A DNA stretch of 64,000 bases, from positions 80,340-144,339 of the forward strand of contig JACKAG010000006.1 in assembly GCA_020635195.1 (NCBI GenBank), written 5' to 3'. Below are positions 1 to 8,884 of this stretch, piece after piece. The notes under the pieces are model-generated. The model was not told the origin of the DNA and did not search any database. It saw only the letters and a program-made list of their open reading frames with translations. Every line of letters begins with the position of its first letter. The stretch's first letter is position 1. Origin of the DNA: Deltaproteobacteria bacterium (GTDB lineage Bacteria > Bdellovibrionota_B > Oligoflexia > Oligoflexales > Bog-1112). The position numbers and the translations under genes are program-made.

Positions 1-17
1 CCGGAAAGGTCCATCTT

Positions 18-722
18 ATGAAACGAGTATACTTTTTTTTAGTTTTGTTCTTTACAGCCAGTCAGGTTTTTGCTGCTTCCAGCCAAACTTTTGCGGATCG
101 GTACCACAAAGCACTCAGAGACGCCATTCAGGCAGGAAATCTGAATAAATTAAAGGAGATTTTCACAGAGGCTGGTGACATCTCAGCTGACGATCTCAAT
201 TATCAAGATCCTAAGAATAAAAACAGAACCCTTCTCCACGAGGTGGCGGCTTATCTCCCGAAAAAAGATAACAGCCTGATTGATGAAACCAAAATGGATA
301 TGTACTTTCTGCTTCTGTCAAAAGGACTCAAGCCTGAAATAAAAGATTCTGAGAGGAAGAAAGCTCGTCAATTGTGGATGGAATGCCCGGACGACAAGCG
401 CCTCAACAACAGAATAATAGTTCATCTGATAGAGAATGCATTCAAGAGAAGCACAGAAGCATATCACGCACAACACGCAAAAAATAAAGATATTGCTGCG
501 CAAACTGACAGCGACAGCGATTGCTCAAACCTTCTCTTCACAACGGTAATACTGGGCATGGCAATTTCTGTTCCTGTCGCCTATAAACTGTATACAATGG
601 CACATCCGACGACAGAGGTCCCCTCAGATGAAATGTCCGACTATGATCCATTATTTCCGGATGCTCACGACCCCTTTCCGGCAGTGATCACATCCCCGAC
701 ACCTGCGGACACCCTCCTCTAA
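18..722 (+). CDS. Secreted or membrane-anchored protein with one degenerate ankyrin-like segment
   Basis: Unrecognised 234-residue protein. Residues 1-19 form a clear Sec signal peptide ending in VFA. Residues 25-110 have an ankyrin-like look (ADRYHKALRDAIQAGNL, then RTLLHEVAAY and FLLLSKGLKP), but the repeats are poor. A hydrophobic segment around 172-190 could be a second membrane span, followed by an acidic, proline-rich tail. The start follows AAAGG at 5-9. It resembles the better ankyrin proteins at 18.3, 38-40 and 45 kb in having a signal peptide plus repeats, which suggests an envelope or extracellular binding role (inference). The true upstream context lies outside the window. Confidence 0.6.
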   Translation: MKRVYFFLVLFFTASQVFAASSQTFADRYHKALRDAIQAGNLNKLKEIFTEAGDISADDLNYQDPKNKNRTLLHEVAAYLPKKDNSLIDETKMDMYFLLLSKGLKPEIKDSERKKARQLWMECPDDKRLNNRIIVHLIENAFKRSTEAYHAQHAKNKDIAAQTDSDSDCSNLLFTTVILGMAISVPVAYKLYTMAHPTTEVPSDEMSDYDPLFPDAHDPFPAVITSPTPADTLL

Positions 723-1001
723 GCCAGGCCGAAGCGCCTGCCCGGCTGACACCTCCTGCAAAGCAGCAAAGGCTCTGCCAGGTTTTCAGAATTAGCGCCC
801 GACACAGTCCCTGTTCCTTCCAGGCAGCCCACTATCATCTGTCTTCAGAACGTGATATCATTCTAACTAATAAAAATTAAACAACAAAATTACAGCAGAT
901 GATCTTATGCATCCGGCATAGAACCGCACGAACAGGCGGCTCAGCCTGTCTGCAGACCCGTGTCAGCCGGACCCTCATCTGAAGAAGGGGAAGCCTCTGT
1001 C

Positions 1002-2717
1002 ATGCGCATTCATTACAGAAAAGAAAGCCTGCCGAATCTTTCCGCAGCCCTTGTGGTCTTTCTTGTAGCTCTGCCTTTATGCCTCGGTATCGCCCTTGCA
1101 TCCGGAGCACCGCTGGCCTCGGGTCTTATCTCCGGCATCATCGGAGGTGTGATGGTGGGGGCGCTGAGCGGCTCAGCTGTGGGGGTTTCCGGTCCTGCTG
1201 CTGGCCTGGTTGTCATCGTGCTGGCTTCGGTAGAGGAGCTTGGATCTTATCAGGCATTTTTACCTGCGGTGATTCTTGCCGGGGTCATCCAGATTCTTCT
1301 GGGATTCGCCCGGGCAGGGACCATTGCCCGTTACTTCCCCTCTGCCGTCATATCCGGCATGCTTGCAGGGATCGGCATTCTTATTATTCTCAAGCAGATT
1401 CCCCACGCCCTCGGCTTTGACCTGAACCCGGAAGGACAGCTGGCCTTTCTTCAGCCAGACGGAAGTAACACATTCAGTTCTCTGAGCGATGCCCTCAGTT
1501 TTATCAATCCCGGAGCTGTCCTGGCAGGCGGAATTTCACTCATGCTCCTCCTGCTCTGGGAAACGACCTGGCTAAAACAAAGCCGGATGGCCCGCCTGCC
1601 AGGGCCTCTGATGGCAGTTCTTGCCGGGATTTTGTCATGCCTCTTTCTGCAGTCTTTTCCTGAACTCTCTCTGTCCGCAGATCATCTGGTATCCCTCCCG
1701 GTGCTGGCAGGTATCAGCGAAGTGAAACAGCTCTTTATCTTCCCTGACTGGTCTGTCCTTTCTGAGTTCAGTACAGTTCTGAAAGTCGCCCTGACCATCG
1801 CGGTCGTTGCCAGTCTGGAAACGCTGCTCTGTGTTGAGGCGACGGACAAACTGGACCCTCAGCGACGATGGACCCCTGAGAACCGGGAACTGAAAGCCCA
1901 GGGAGCAGGAAACATACTGGCAGGGCTTCTGGGAGGTCTGCCCATCACTCAGGTCATCGTCCGGAGTTCAGCCAACATTCAGGCCGGTTCCTCCGGAAAA
2001 TCATCAGCCATTCTCCATGGGATCTTTCTTGCTCTCAGCATATTATGGATGGCTCCCCTGATGAACCGGATTCCCCTGGCATCTCTGGCGACCGTCTTAC
2101 TGGTCGTCGGATACCGCCTCGCAAGTCCTCAGATCTTCCGGAATATGTGGAAGCAGGGCCCTGCACAGTTCCTTCCTTTTTTTGTCACTGTTGCGGGAAT
2201 GCTCCTGACGGATTTACTCAGCGGTGTTGCCATCGGAATGGCTGTAGCCACCGCAAGCGTCCTTTTTGAACACTATAAAATCCCTTTTTCCAGCATCCGG
2301 CGTCTGGGACGGACTGTTGAAATCACCCTCTCATCACAGGTCACCTTTCTTCATAAAGCCTCTGTGATAGAAACCCTGACAGCTCTGCCCTCTGGTGATC
2401 ACATCCGCATCAACGGATCAGAAGCAAGCTTTATTCACCCTGACATCTTCGGGATTCTCCGGGACTTTGCTCTGGCAGCTGCAGGAAAAAATCAGCATGT
2501 CTTCATGTCCTTTGATCTCAGCCGCCATGCTGCCGGAGACTATTTCAGAGACCTTCCTAACTGCCACCTGAGTGACTGCCAGAGGACAGGGACAGACGTC
2601 AGAGAACAGACTCAGCAGAAAAAGGATCACAGCCAGGATGGTTTCCGGGAATTGCCTGACAAAACCCTGCCGAAGCAGCCTGTATCAGATCCCCGGGCAC
2701 AGGAAGCGGCTCACTGA
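1002..2717 (+). CDS. SulP-family inorganic anion transporter with STAS-like tail
   Basis: Inner-membrane SulP transporter, likely for bicarbonate, sulfate or another anion; the substrate cannot be read from sequence. Residues 8-430 contain many hydrophobic spans including ALPLCLGIALASGAPL and VSGPAAGL, typical of the bacterial SulP branch often linked to carbonic anhydrases. Residues 445-510 look like a STAS domain (RINGSEASFIHPDIFGIL). ATG 1002 is preferred because AGGGGAA lies 9 bases upstream; a GTG at 960 in the same frame would add 14 residues. The last 40 codons form a polar tail not expected in the family and overlap the convergent truA by 119 bp, so the original stop may have been lost. 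Confidence 0.88.
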   Translation: MRIHYRKESLPNLSAALVVFLVALPLCLGIALASGAPLASGLISGIIGGVMVGALSGSAVGVSGPAAGLVVIVLASVEELGSYQAFLPAVILAGVIQILLGFARAGTIARYFPSAVISGMLAGIGILIILKQIPHALGFDLNPEGQLAFLQPDGSNTFSSLSDALSFINPGAVLAGGISLMLLLLWETTWLKQSRMARLPGPLMAVLAGILSCLFLQSFPELSLSADHLVSLPVLAGISEVKQLFIFPDWSVLSEFSTVLKVALTIAVVASLETLLCVEATDKLDPQRRWTPENRELKAQGAGNILAGLLGGLPITQVIVRSSANIQAGSSGKSSAILHGIFLALSILWMAPLMNRIPLASLATVLLVVGYRLASPQIFRNMWKQGPAQFLPFFVTVAGMLLTDLLSGVAIGMAVATASVLFEHYKIPFSSIRRLGRTVEITLSSQVTFLHKASVIETLTALPSGDHIRINGSEASFIHPDIFGILRDFALAAAGKNQHVFMSFDLSRHAAGDYFRDLPNCHLSDCQRTGTDVREQTQQKKDHSQDGFRELPDKTLPKQPVSDPRAQEAAH

Positions 2718-3480
2718 AGAAAACCCGGACCAGACACAGGCCCTTAGCCGGAGCCGTCTGGCCCGCATGTTCACGGCGCATTCCGGGCTGCAACAGCCTC
2801 TGAATATCCTCTGGCTTCCAGCCTTTTCGACTGCCCTCACAGAGAGTTCCAACCATAATCCGGATCATCTGCTTGAGAAAGCCCCGCCCACTGACCCAGA
2901 TCTCTGTCATAGGTCCCCGGGTTTCCACATGGAATCCGTAAATCTCCCGGACCGTACTTTTTGCGTCCGAATCCCGGTTACAGAAAGCTCCGAAGTCATG
3001 CAACCCGACAAAGGCCTGCCCCAGATGAGCCAGCTGCTGATCACAGAGCTCTTCAGAAACCTCCCAGACATAGGGCCTTATAAAGGGGGAGAAGCATTTT
3101 CCCTTCCACAGACGATAACGATACGCTTTACCTGTTGAATGAATAATCGGATCAAATTCTGCCGGAACCGGAGCAAGAGCTGTAATGCCAATATCTCCGG
3201 GAGTCAGGGCATTCAGCCCCGACAGCCACTGCCGGCTAAAAGGCTTAGACGTCCGGAAAACAGCCACCTGATGCTGCGCATGAACTCCACTGTCAGTCCG
3301 GGAGGCTCCCCGGATACGGACGGCATGCCCCAGCAAAATTTTCAGGGCTTTTTCCAGCTCATCCTGTATCGTTGCAACGGCTGATTGCGACTGAAAACCA
3401 GAATAACGCGTACCGATGTAAGACAAATCCAGGCGATATGCCAGCTCGTCTCCCTGCTGAATATCCTTTACTGTTTCCAT
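2599..3480 (-). CDS. truA: tRNA pseudouridine(38-40) synthase TruA
   Basis: Converts uridines 38-40 of the tRNA anticodon arm to pseudouridine in the cytoplasm. The catalytic aspartate is D63 in ASRTDSGVHA. Other family blocks are the N-terminal YIGTRYSGFQ, the central AYRYRLW and the late FLKQMIRIMVGTL. At 293 residues it is about 30 longer than usual: the family normally ends near APAKGLCLVRVFF, and here a further 40 residues follow, all inside the overlap with the convergent transporter gene. It is the last gene of the uppS-to-truA operon, 36 bp after the envelope protein gene. Confidence 0.95.
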   Translation of the reverse strand: METVKDIQQGDELAYRLDLSYIGTRYSGFQSQSAVATIQDELEKALKILLGHAVRIRGASRTDSGVHAQHQVAVFRTSKPFSRQWLSGLNALTPGDIGITALAPVPAEFDPIIHSTGKAYRYRLWKGKCFSPFIRPYVWEVSEELCDQQLAHLGQAFVGLHDFGAFCNRDSDAKSTVREIYGFHVETRGPMTEIWVSGRGFLKQMIRIMVGTLCEGSRKGWKPEDIQRLLQPGMRREHAGQTAPAKGLCLVRVFFSEPLPVPGDLIQAASAGFCQAIPGNHPGCDPFSAESVL

Positions 3481-3516
3481 TACTGCCTGCTGGCCGCTCT
3501 CCCGCTTGTCAAAAAC

Positions 3517-4377
3517 TCATGTCGATGTTCTGAATGAAAAAGCCACTCCGGCAGAGCGTCTGGCAAAACTCACAACACTTGATTTTTTACCTGCCAGATA
3601 AACCCTGCTACCGAGATCGGTCACCACCTCATAAAAAGGTGAAATATAAAAATCTTCCAGCCCCATCAGTTTCCTGAGAGCAGATGCACTCTTTCTGTCA
3701 AAAGGATTCAGCAGAAAATTAACCGAGCAGCCAAGCACAATTCCATTGTGCCAGCCTGTGTTAATGACACGCTGAGCTGTACTGCTGTTATCAGCCATCT
3801 GCAACTCAGAATAGCGTGCCCCTCTGAGCGCAGCGCTCTCTACACTGACTGTGCCGCTCATACGGAGTTCATGAAAGTAAAGTTCTTCATACCCCCCCCA
3901 GACATCAAAGCTCAGCCAGGAGCCTTTCCCCATAGGGCTATAATGGCCACTCAGAAAAAACTGATAGGGAAACAAAGTAAGGCTTGATTCCAGCCCTGTT
4001 GACCTGAATGCGTCAGGAGCTTCGCCATCTGATGGTTTCTTCAGCTGCCGACCTGTTTTTTTATAATAGGCAAGCTGCATACCAAAACCCGCGGAGAAGA
4101 TATCTGAAAAACCATATTCACGGCTCATCAGCAGATTGAAAAAAGCCCCTGGCGTCTGATAAAATTCGCGCTGATACTTTAACTCAGAAAAATCAGGGCG
4201 GCTGACACCCACTTTCAGATGATTGCGGGATGTGACGCTGAAGCTATTCGCGGATATGGTCGTTTGCTCGCCCTCTCCTGCTGCATCCTGATCAGGGAGC
4301 CCTGGACTGGCAAAAGCCGATGAAACCATTGCCAGAACAGCGAAACTGAGTATCAGCTTAGACATCGGCCAGGTCAT
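3517..4377 (-). CDS. Predicted outer-membrane protein of unknown function
   Basis: Unrecognised protein of 286 residues with a signal peptide ending near SSAFA. The mature part is rich in alternating aromatic and polar stretches (SFDVWGGYEELYFHEL, FYISPFYEVVTDLGSRVYLAG) and ends in an aromatic/serine strand VAFSFRTST, all consistent with an outer-membrane beta barrel. ATG 4377 is chosen because AGGAC lies 6 bases upstream and the signal peptide starts there; the longer frame to 4644 runs into asd and is not credible. It sits 58 bp after asd and 36 bp before truA, so it is probably cotranscribed with housekeeping genes. Confidence 0.72.
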   Translation of the reverse strand: MTWPMSKLILSFAVLAMVSSAFASPGLPDQDAAGEGEQTTISANSFSVTSRNHLKVGVSRPDFSELKYQREFYQTPGAFFNLLMSREYGFSDIFSAGFGMQLAYYKKTGRQLKKPSDGEAPDAFRSTGLESSLTLFPYQFFLSGHYSPMGKGSWLSFDVWGGYEELYFHELRMSGTVSVESAALRGARYSELQMADNSSTAQRVINTGWHNGIVLGCSVNFLLNPFDRKSASALRKLMGLEDFYISPFYEVVTDLGSRVYLAGKKSSVVSFARRSAGVAFSFRTST

Positions 4378-4435
4378 ATTTGTCCTTTCTCTCTTTTGAA
4401 TGCGCACAGACTGACCAGAGCATAAATTCCATTCC

Positions 4436-5446
4436 TCAGAGCTGCCTCTGCCGCAGAACCTGCTCCATAATCTGCACCGCATTCGTTGCTGCACCTTTTT
4501 TGAGATTATCTGCGACATTCCAGTACTGAAGCCATCGGGAGCGATGTTCTCCCCATAAAAGTCGAAGCCGTGAGACAAAAACCTCCGGACGCTCTGTACA
4601 ATGGTAGGGGGAGGGGAGCTCTTCCACAGAAAGATCCGGAGCATGGCAGATCAAACCCGGCATGCTTCCAAAAGCCCTGTCGACCTCAGCCAGATCAACA
4701 GCCTGTTGCAGCTGGACCACAACAGACTCACAGTGACAGTGGTAGACAGGAACCCTGGCTGTCGTCACCAGCACGGACAGATCCGGCAGGTTGAGAATTT
4801 TCCTGCTTTCCCGGATAATTTTCAGCTCCTCCTCACAGGGCCCCCCTTCTGTCAGAGCCCCAATATGAGAAATCACATTAAAAGCAATCGGCTGAGGATA
4901 GACATCCGGAGTCCGGACATCCGAATGCAGCTGTCTGGAAAGCTCGTCTATCCCCTTCTGCCCACTGCCCGAGACAGACTGATACGTTGAGAGAATCACA
5001 GTCTCCAGACCCGCCAGACGCTGCAAAGGACAAAGGGAGACAACAAGCTGAATGGTTGAACAATTAGGGTTGGCTATAATCCCACTCGTCAACCCTGCCA
5101 GTACTGATCCATTCACCTCAGGGACAACGAGCGGCACGTCCTCATCCATCCGGAAAGCGCTGCTGTTATCGATCACAATCGCACCATGAGCTGCCAGAAT
5201 GGGCGCATACTCGCAGGAGACATGACTTCCTGCACTCATCAGAACAAAATCGAAGCGATCGCCCGAAAGCTCTGTGACATTCCTTACTTTCAGACTCCGT
5301 TCCCGGAACCTGAGGAACTGCCCCTGTGATCGCTCTGAAGCAAACAGGCTAAGCTCTGTGTCTCCCTGGATGAAAGGACTTTTCTCCAGCTCCCGCAGCA
5401 TCTCCCGGCCCACAGCTCCAGTGGCCCCGATAAGCGCTATGTTCAA
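4436..5446 (-). CDS. asd: Aspartate-semialdehyde dehydrogenase
   Basis: Reduces aspartyl phosphate to aspartate semialdehyde with NADPH, the branch point to lysine, diaminopimelate, threonine and methionine. GATGAVGRE at residues 7-15 is the nucleotide-binding loop, the catalytic cysteine is C129 in NPNCST, and the substrate block RVPVYHCHCES follows near 231. In most relatives the last block reads GHS, here CHC, so the catalytic histidine is kept but both neighbours are cysteines. Length (336) is normal. It lies 39 bp after pssA in the long minus-strand operon. Confidence 0.95.
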   Translation of the reverse strand: MNIALIGATGAVGREMLRELEKSPFIQGDTELSLFASERSQGQFLRFRERSLKVRNVTELSGDRFDFVLMSAGSHVSCEYAPILAAHGAIVIDNSSAFRMDEDVPLVVPEVNGSVLAGLTSGIIANPNCSTIQLVVSLCPLQRLAGLETVILSTYQSVSGSGQKGIDELSRQLHSDVRTPDVYPQPIAFNVISHIGALTEGGPCEEELKIIRESRKILNLPDLSVLVTTARVPVYHCHCESVVVQLQQAVDLAEVDRAFGSMPGLICHAPDLSVEELPSPYHCTERPEVFVSRLRLLWGEHRSRWLQYWNVADNLKKGAATNAVQIMEQVLRQRQL

Positions 5447-5485
5447 AGTGAACTCCCCGGCAAAGCTGCACGCACTTATTCAGCT

Positions 5486-6334
5486 TCAGCAGCTACTAAA
5501 TCCATCCTCATTATCGGAGTCAGATCCGAAAATATCCTCGTTTTCCGTAGGTTTTTTCCAGCCCATCAGCTGGTCAACGGGCCCGCTCAGAGCATACAGA
5601 AACAAAAATAAAAAGCCCATCAGCGGTGGTTTGTATGCCACCAGCCCAAAGCCAGCAACCAGCAAAGCCAGCAGACGGAAAGCCTGCCCTCCTCTGATTT
5701 TTACAGATTTATGTGAGCGATAGGGCACATTAGAGACCATCAGAAAGGCAAGAGCCAGAGCCGTAGCTGCCAGAAACCACTGTCGGAAAGCATCAAAGGC
5801 AAAGACATGATAGATCTGTTCAATCAGCCAGATTCCCGGGTCATCGTGGGCATCCACATCTGCCATCAGACCCATAAAACCGGCAATCACTCCGGCAGCC
5901 ATGGGGATCGGCAGACCTGTAAAATCTCCTCCGGACTGCCCGATCGCACTTTGTACATTGAATCTCGCCAGACGCAACGCACCACAGGCCAGAAAAATAA
6001 AACAGATAATCCATCCCAGTCGCCCAAGAGAGTTCAGAGAATACTGAAACATCATAATAGCCGGGGCCAGGCCAAAAGAAACCAGATCACATAAAGAGTC
6101 ATACTGAACTCCGAACTCACTGGTCCCGTTCGTCATACGGGCAACACGACCATCCAGAACATCAAAAATAGCAGCCAGGAATATCGCACCGGCAGCCCAG
6201 GTGAAGTCACCCAACATCGATTTCACGATGGAAAAGTATCCGAAAAAGAGATTCCCGGAAGTCAGCAAATTGGGAAGAATATAAACCGCACCTCCCAAAA
6301 CGGGACGTCTGGTCACAGGTTTCTGATTCATCAT
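5486..6334 (-). CDS. pssA: CDP-diacylglycerol-serine O-phosphatidyltransferase
   Basis: Makes phosphatidylserine from CDP-diacylglycerol and serine at the inner membrane, the route to phosphatidylethanolamine. The CDP-alcohol phosphotransferase signature is complete: D61 G62, A65 R66, G75, D79, D83. At least six hydrophobic segments are visible. Its start codon overlaps the tsaB stop (ATGA), indicating translational coupling. CdsA, encoded three genes upstream in the same operon, supplies its substrate, so the operon is partly a phospholipid pathway. Confidence 0.93.
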   Translation of the reverse strand: MMNQKPVTRRPVLGGAVYILPNLLTSGNLFFGYFSIVKSMLGDFTWAAGAIFLAAIFDVLDGRVARMTNGTSEFGVQYDSLCDLVSFGLAPAIMMFQYSLNSLGRLGWIICFIFLACGALRLARFNVQSAIGQSGGDFTGLPIPMAAGVIAGFMGLMADVDAHDDPGIWLIEQIYHVFAFDAFRQWFLAATALALAFLMVSNVPYRSHKSVKIRGGQAFRLLALLVAGFGLVAYKPPLMGFLFLFLYALSGPVDQLMGWKKPTENEDIFGSDSDNEDGFSSC

Positions 6335-7071
6335 GAACCCCTTCCGGCTAAAGCCGTTCTGGCATTTTCTTCTGCACTCGATTGCCGAAGGTATCTCGGC
6401 TCAGGTTCTGCTCCTGAAAATGCCTCCGGCCCCATCCCCCTTGCCACAGCCAGCATCCCTCTGAGCCCGGCTTCAGAAAGTTCCTCTCCCCGAAGGCAGA
6501 GCTTGTCCGGATGCTCATTGAAACTGAGTTCCATCGCTTCCCATGTTCCGGCAAAAACCAGCAGCGTTTTTCCCTTTTCAGCGCCCGTCAGGTCCCTGCC
6601 TCCGGCCCGCAGCTCTCTGACATCCGTCAGCCAGCTCTGGCACCCCTCTGCTGTCCAGATCGTCAGATAACCATGCGTTCGGGTTGCTGGCAAAAAGAAC
6701 CAAAGTTCGCGATAACCGCGCTCCAGAAGCCGCTGATGATCTGCCACCCATGCCGCGGCACATTCCGTAGCAGAAAGACCCAGCCAGCTGATCTGCCCGG
6801 GGAAGGCCGCGGCAAAGCCCTTGGCAAAGGCCAGACCAGAACGAATTCCGGTAAAAGAACCCGGACCTCTCGAAATCACAATAAAACGGATATCAGAAGG
6901 ATGGCCTCCCGTCGCACGAAGTCCCATCTTCAGCTGCTGACCCATCCCTGAAGCAGAGCCCTGTCTTTGCAGATGAATATGGCTCCAGAGGAGTTCCTGG
7001 TCCCCTGGAGAACGGCTCAGAGCCAGAGAAGATCCCTGTAAGCTCGTTTCAATGAATAAACATAGCCCCAT
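6331..7071 (-). CDS. tsaB: tRNA threonylcarbamoyladenosine biosynthesis protein TsaB
   Basis: Non-catalytic partner of TsaD in the complex that makes t6A37 in ANN-decoding tRNAs. The N-terminal actin-like fold (MGLCLFIETS) and the family block SRGPGSFTGIRSGLAFAKG around residues 68-86 identify it. Length 246 is usual. It overlaps pssA by 4 bp and lies 51 bp after rseP. TsaD, TsaE and TsaC are not in the window. Confidence 0.92.
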   Translation of the reverse strand: MGLCLFIETSLQGSSLALSRSPGDQELLWSHIHLQRQGSASGMGQQLKMGLRATGGHPSDIRFIVISRGPGSFTGIRSGLAFAKGFAAAFPGQISWLGLSATECAAAWVADHQRLLERGYRELWFFLPATRTHGYLTIWTAEGCQSWLTDVRELRAGGRDLTGAEKGKTLLVFAGTWEAMELSFNEHPDKLCLRGEELSEAGLRGMLAVARGMGPEAFSGAEPEPRYLRQSSAEENARTALAGRGS

Positions 7072-7122
7072 CTTATAAACGCTCTCCTTTTGTTCAGCAT
7101 AGCTCTGCCTTTCCTGATCAGA

Positions 7123-8874
7123 TCAGTTGAAAAAAGCCTCCATTCCCTTCAGCATGGAGCTCCAGAACCGGCTCAGGTCATTGTAAGTAGCAAGAACAAA
7201 AAGAGCCATAATCATCACAAATCCAATACTCTGAAAATGCTCCACTGCTGCCTCACTGAGAGGACGACGCCGCACGACCTCGGCTCCCACAAGCAAGAGC
7301 TGCCCCCCGTCCAGAGCTGGAATCGGAAACAAATTCAAAACACCAAGATTTACACTAATGATAGCCATCGCAGCAAAAAATGCTTTTATTCCAGCTTCAG
7401 CAGCATCTCCGGCCACTTTTGCGATCAGCATAGGCCCCCCAAGGGATTTCAGGGGAAGATCACCGCTGATCAGCCCCCATATTGCTGTCACTACCGTCGC
7501 AGACCGAAGGGCCGCCTCTTTTATGCCATACGCAGATGCAGAAAAAAAGTTATCATACACTTCTGTCACAGGCTCCGGAGCTTCTGCCTGGCCCAGGAGT
7601 CGTGCCGAAAATGTATAGAGCAGAACCTTACCTGAAGCCCTCTGGACTTCTGTAGGCTCCATCCTGATATTTTTTTCTATGACCTGCCCATCGCGAAGAA
7701 CAGAAACCGTAGCTGCAGGCTCTTTCTGATCTTTTATAAGGTCATGAAAGTCAAAGAGCGTCCCGACAGAAACTCCGTTAAAGGCCAGGATCTTGTCAAA
7801 ACTTTGCAATTCTGTATCCAGAGGAGGGAGAACCTCCCCGAGAGTGAGTTGACTATCACTCAAACCCAGAGCTGCCGCAAGATTGTTAAGAAAGGAGACT
7901 CTGCCACGACTGGCCATAAAGTCACTCTCAGACCAGGCCCGGGTATCGAGGCTGATTCTTCTGACCGAAGTCTTCTGAGAAGGCGACGGATCTGAAGCCA
8001 CAGCTCCTGGCTCAGAAACTCTCTGAAATGAGATATCCAGAGAATCCGCCTGCTCCACATGTGCCAGTTCCAGCTGTCTGACAAAATCATGCCAGGTTTT
8101 AACAGGATGACTCTGCTGCTTCCACGAAACCTCAGTAATCCGGTCTCCGGTCTGCATTCCAGCTTCAGCAGCAGGGCCATCCTTCCCCTCAACAGGAATC
8201 ATCGTGACAACAGATGGAATCATTCCAAAGCTGATCCCCAGCCTGCCCTGACCACGAACTCCGGTATCCTCATCTTCCCCGGTAGCTTCCGGAGTGATCA
8301 CCAGCCGGATGGTCTTTTCATCTCTCAGAATGGACAGATTCAGCTCATCTCCTGCTGATCCGGCGATTTTTTCCCGCAACTCATCCCAGTGACGAACAGG
8401 CTGTCCATCGATCGCAAGAACCTTATCCCCGACATGTAAGCCCCCCTTTTCTGCTGCGCCGCCGGGAATCACCATACCGACAAGAGCCGGAGGGTGCTGA
8501 ACACCCTGATAACCAAAGACAGCATATACGACAGCAGCCAGCAGCAGATTAGCCGCAGGTCCCGCCAGCAAAGTCGCCGCCCTCGCCAGAGCCGAAGCCC
8601 GATACATTTCCTTTCCCCGAAAGCACTCAGGAACCTCTTCCGAAGGAATCCGACCGGCAAACTTAACAAAGCCACCCAGGGGAAGAAGACTAAGACGGTA
8701 TTCTGTCCCTTTATAAGTAAAACGAATCAGCGCCGGACCAAAGCCTATCGAATAGACCTCCGCCCCGATGCCGAAAGCCTTTCCGACCAGAAAATGACCG
8801 GTTTCATGCACAAAAACCAGAAACCCGATAAACAGGATGACCGCCAGAACAGGGTATTCCGCGAGCAAGGTCAT
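7123..8874 (-). CDS. rseP: RseP-type site-2 zinc metalloprotease with enlarged PDZ region
   Basis: Intramembrane protease that cuts anti-sigma factors and remnant signal peptides. Zinc motif H23-E-T-G-H27 sits in the first membrane span and the second metal motif NLFPIPALDGG lies in a C-terminal span. At 583 residues it is about 130 longer than the E. coli protein. Between the membrane parts I see three PDZ-like units: one with VGMVIPGGAAEKGGLHVGDK, one with GKDGPAAEAGMQTGD, and a third, weaker one around LGEVLPPLDTELQSFDKIL. It is 10 bp after cdsA and in the same operon as uppS and tsaB. No dxr lies between, unlike many proteobacteria. Confidence 0.93.
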   Translation of the reverse strand: MTLLAEYPVLAVILFIGFLVFVHETGHFLVGKAFGIGAEVYSIGFGPALIRFTYKGTEYRLSLLPLGGFVKFAGRIPSEEVPECFRGKEMYRASALARAATLLAGPAANLLLAAVVYAVFGYQGVQHPPALVGMVIPGGAAEKGGLHVGDKVLAIDGQPVRHWDELREKIAGSAGDELNLSILRDEKTIRLVITPEATGEDEDTGVRGQGRLGISFGMIPSVVTMIPVEGKDGPAAEAGMQTGDRITEVSWKQQSHPVKTWHDFVRQLELAHVEQADSLDISFQRVSEPGAVASDPSPSQKTSVRRISLDTRAWSESDFMASRGRVSFLNNLAAALGLSDSQLTLGEVLPPLDTELQSFDKILAFNGVSVGTLFDFHDLIKDQKEPAATVSVLRDGQVIEKNIRMEPTEVQRASGKVLLYTFSARLLGQAEAPEPVTEVYDNFFSASAYGIKEAALRSATVVTAIWGLISGDLPLKSLGGPMLIAKVAGDAAEAGIKAFFAAMAIISVNLGVLNLFPIPALDGGQLLLVGAEVVRRRPLSEAAVEHFQSIGFVMIMALFVLATYNDLSRFWSSMLKGMEAFFN

Positions 8875-8884
8875 GGATATCTCC

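Noticed and set aside
2572..3138. 188-codon plus frame over truA
   Set aside because: Lies in the shadow of truA, which has its catalytic motif.
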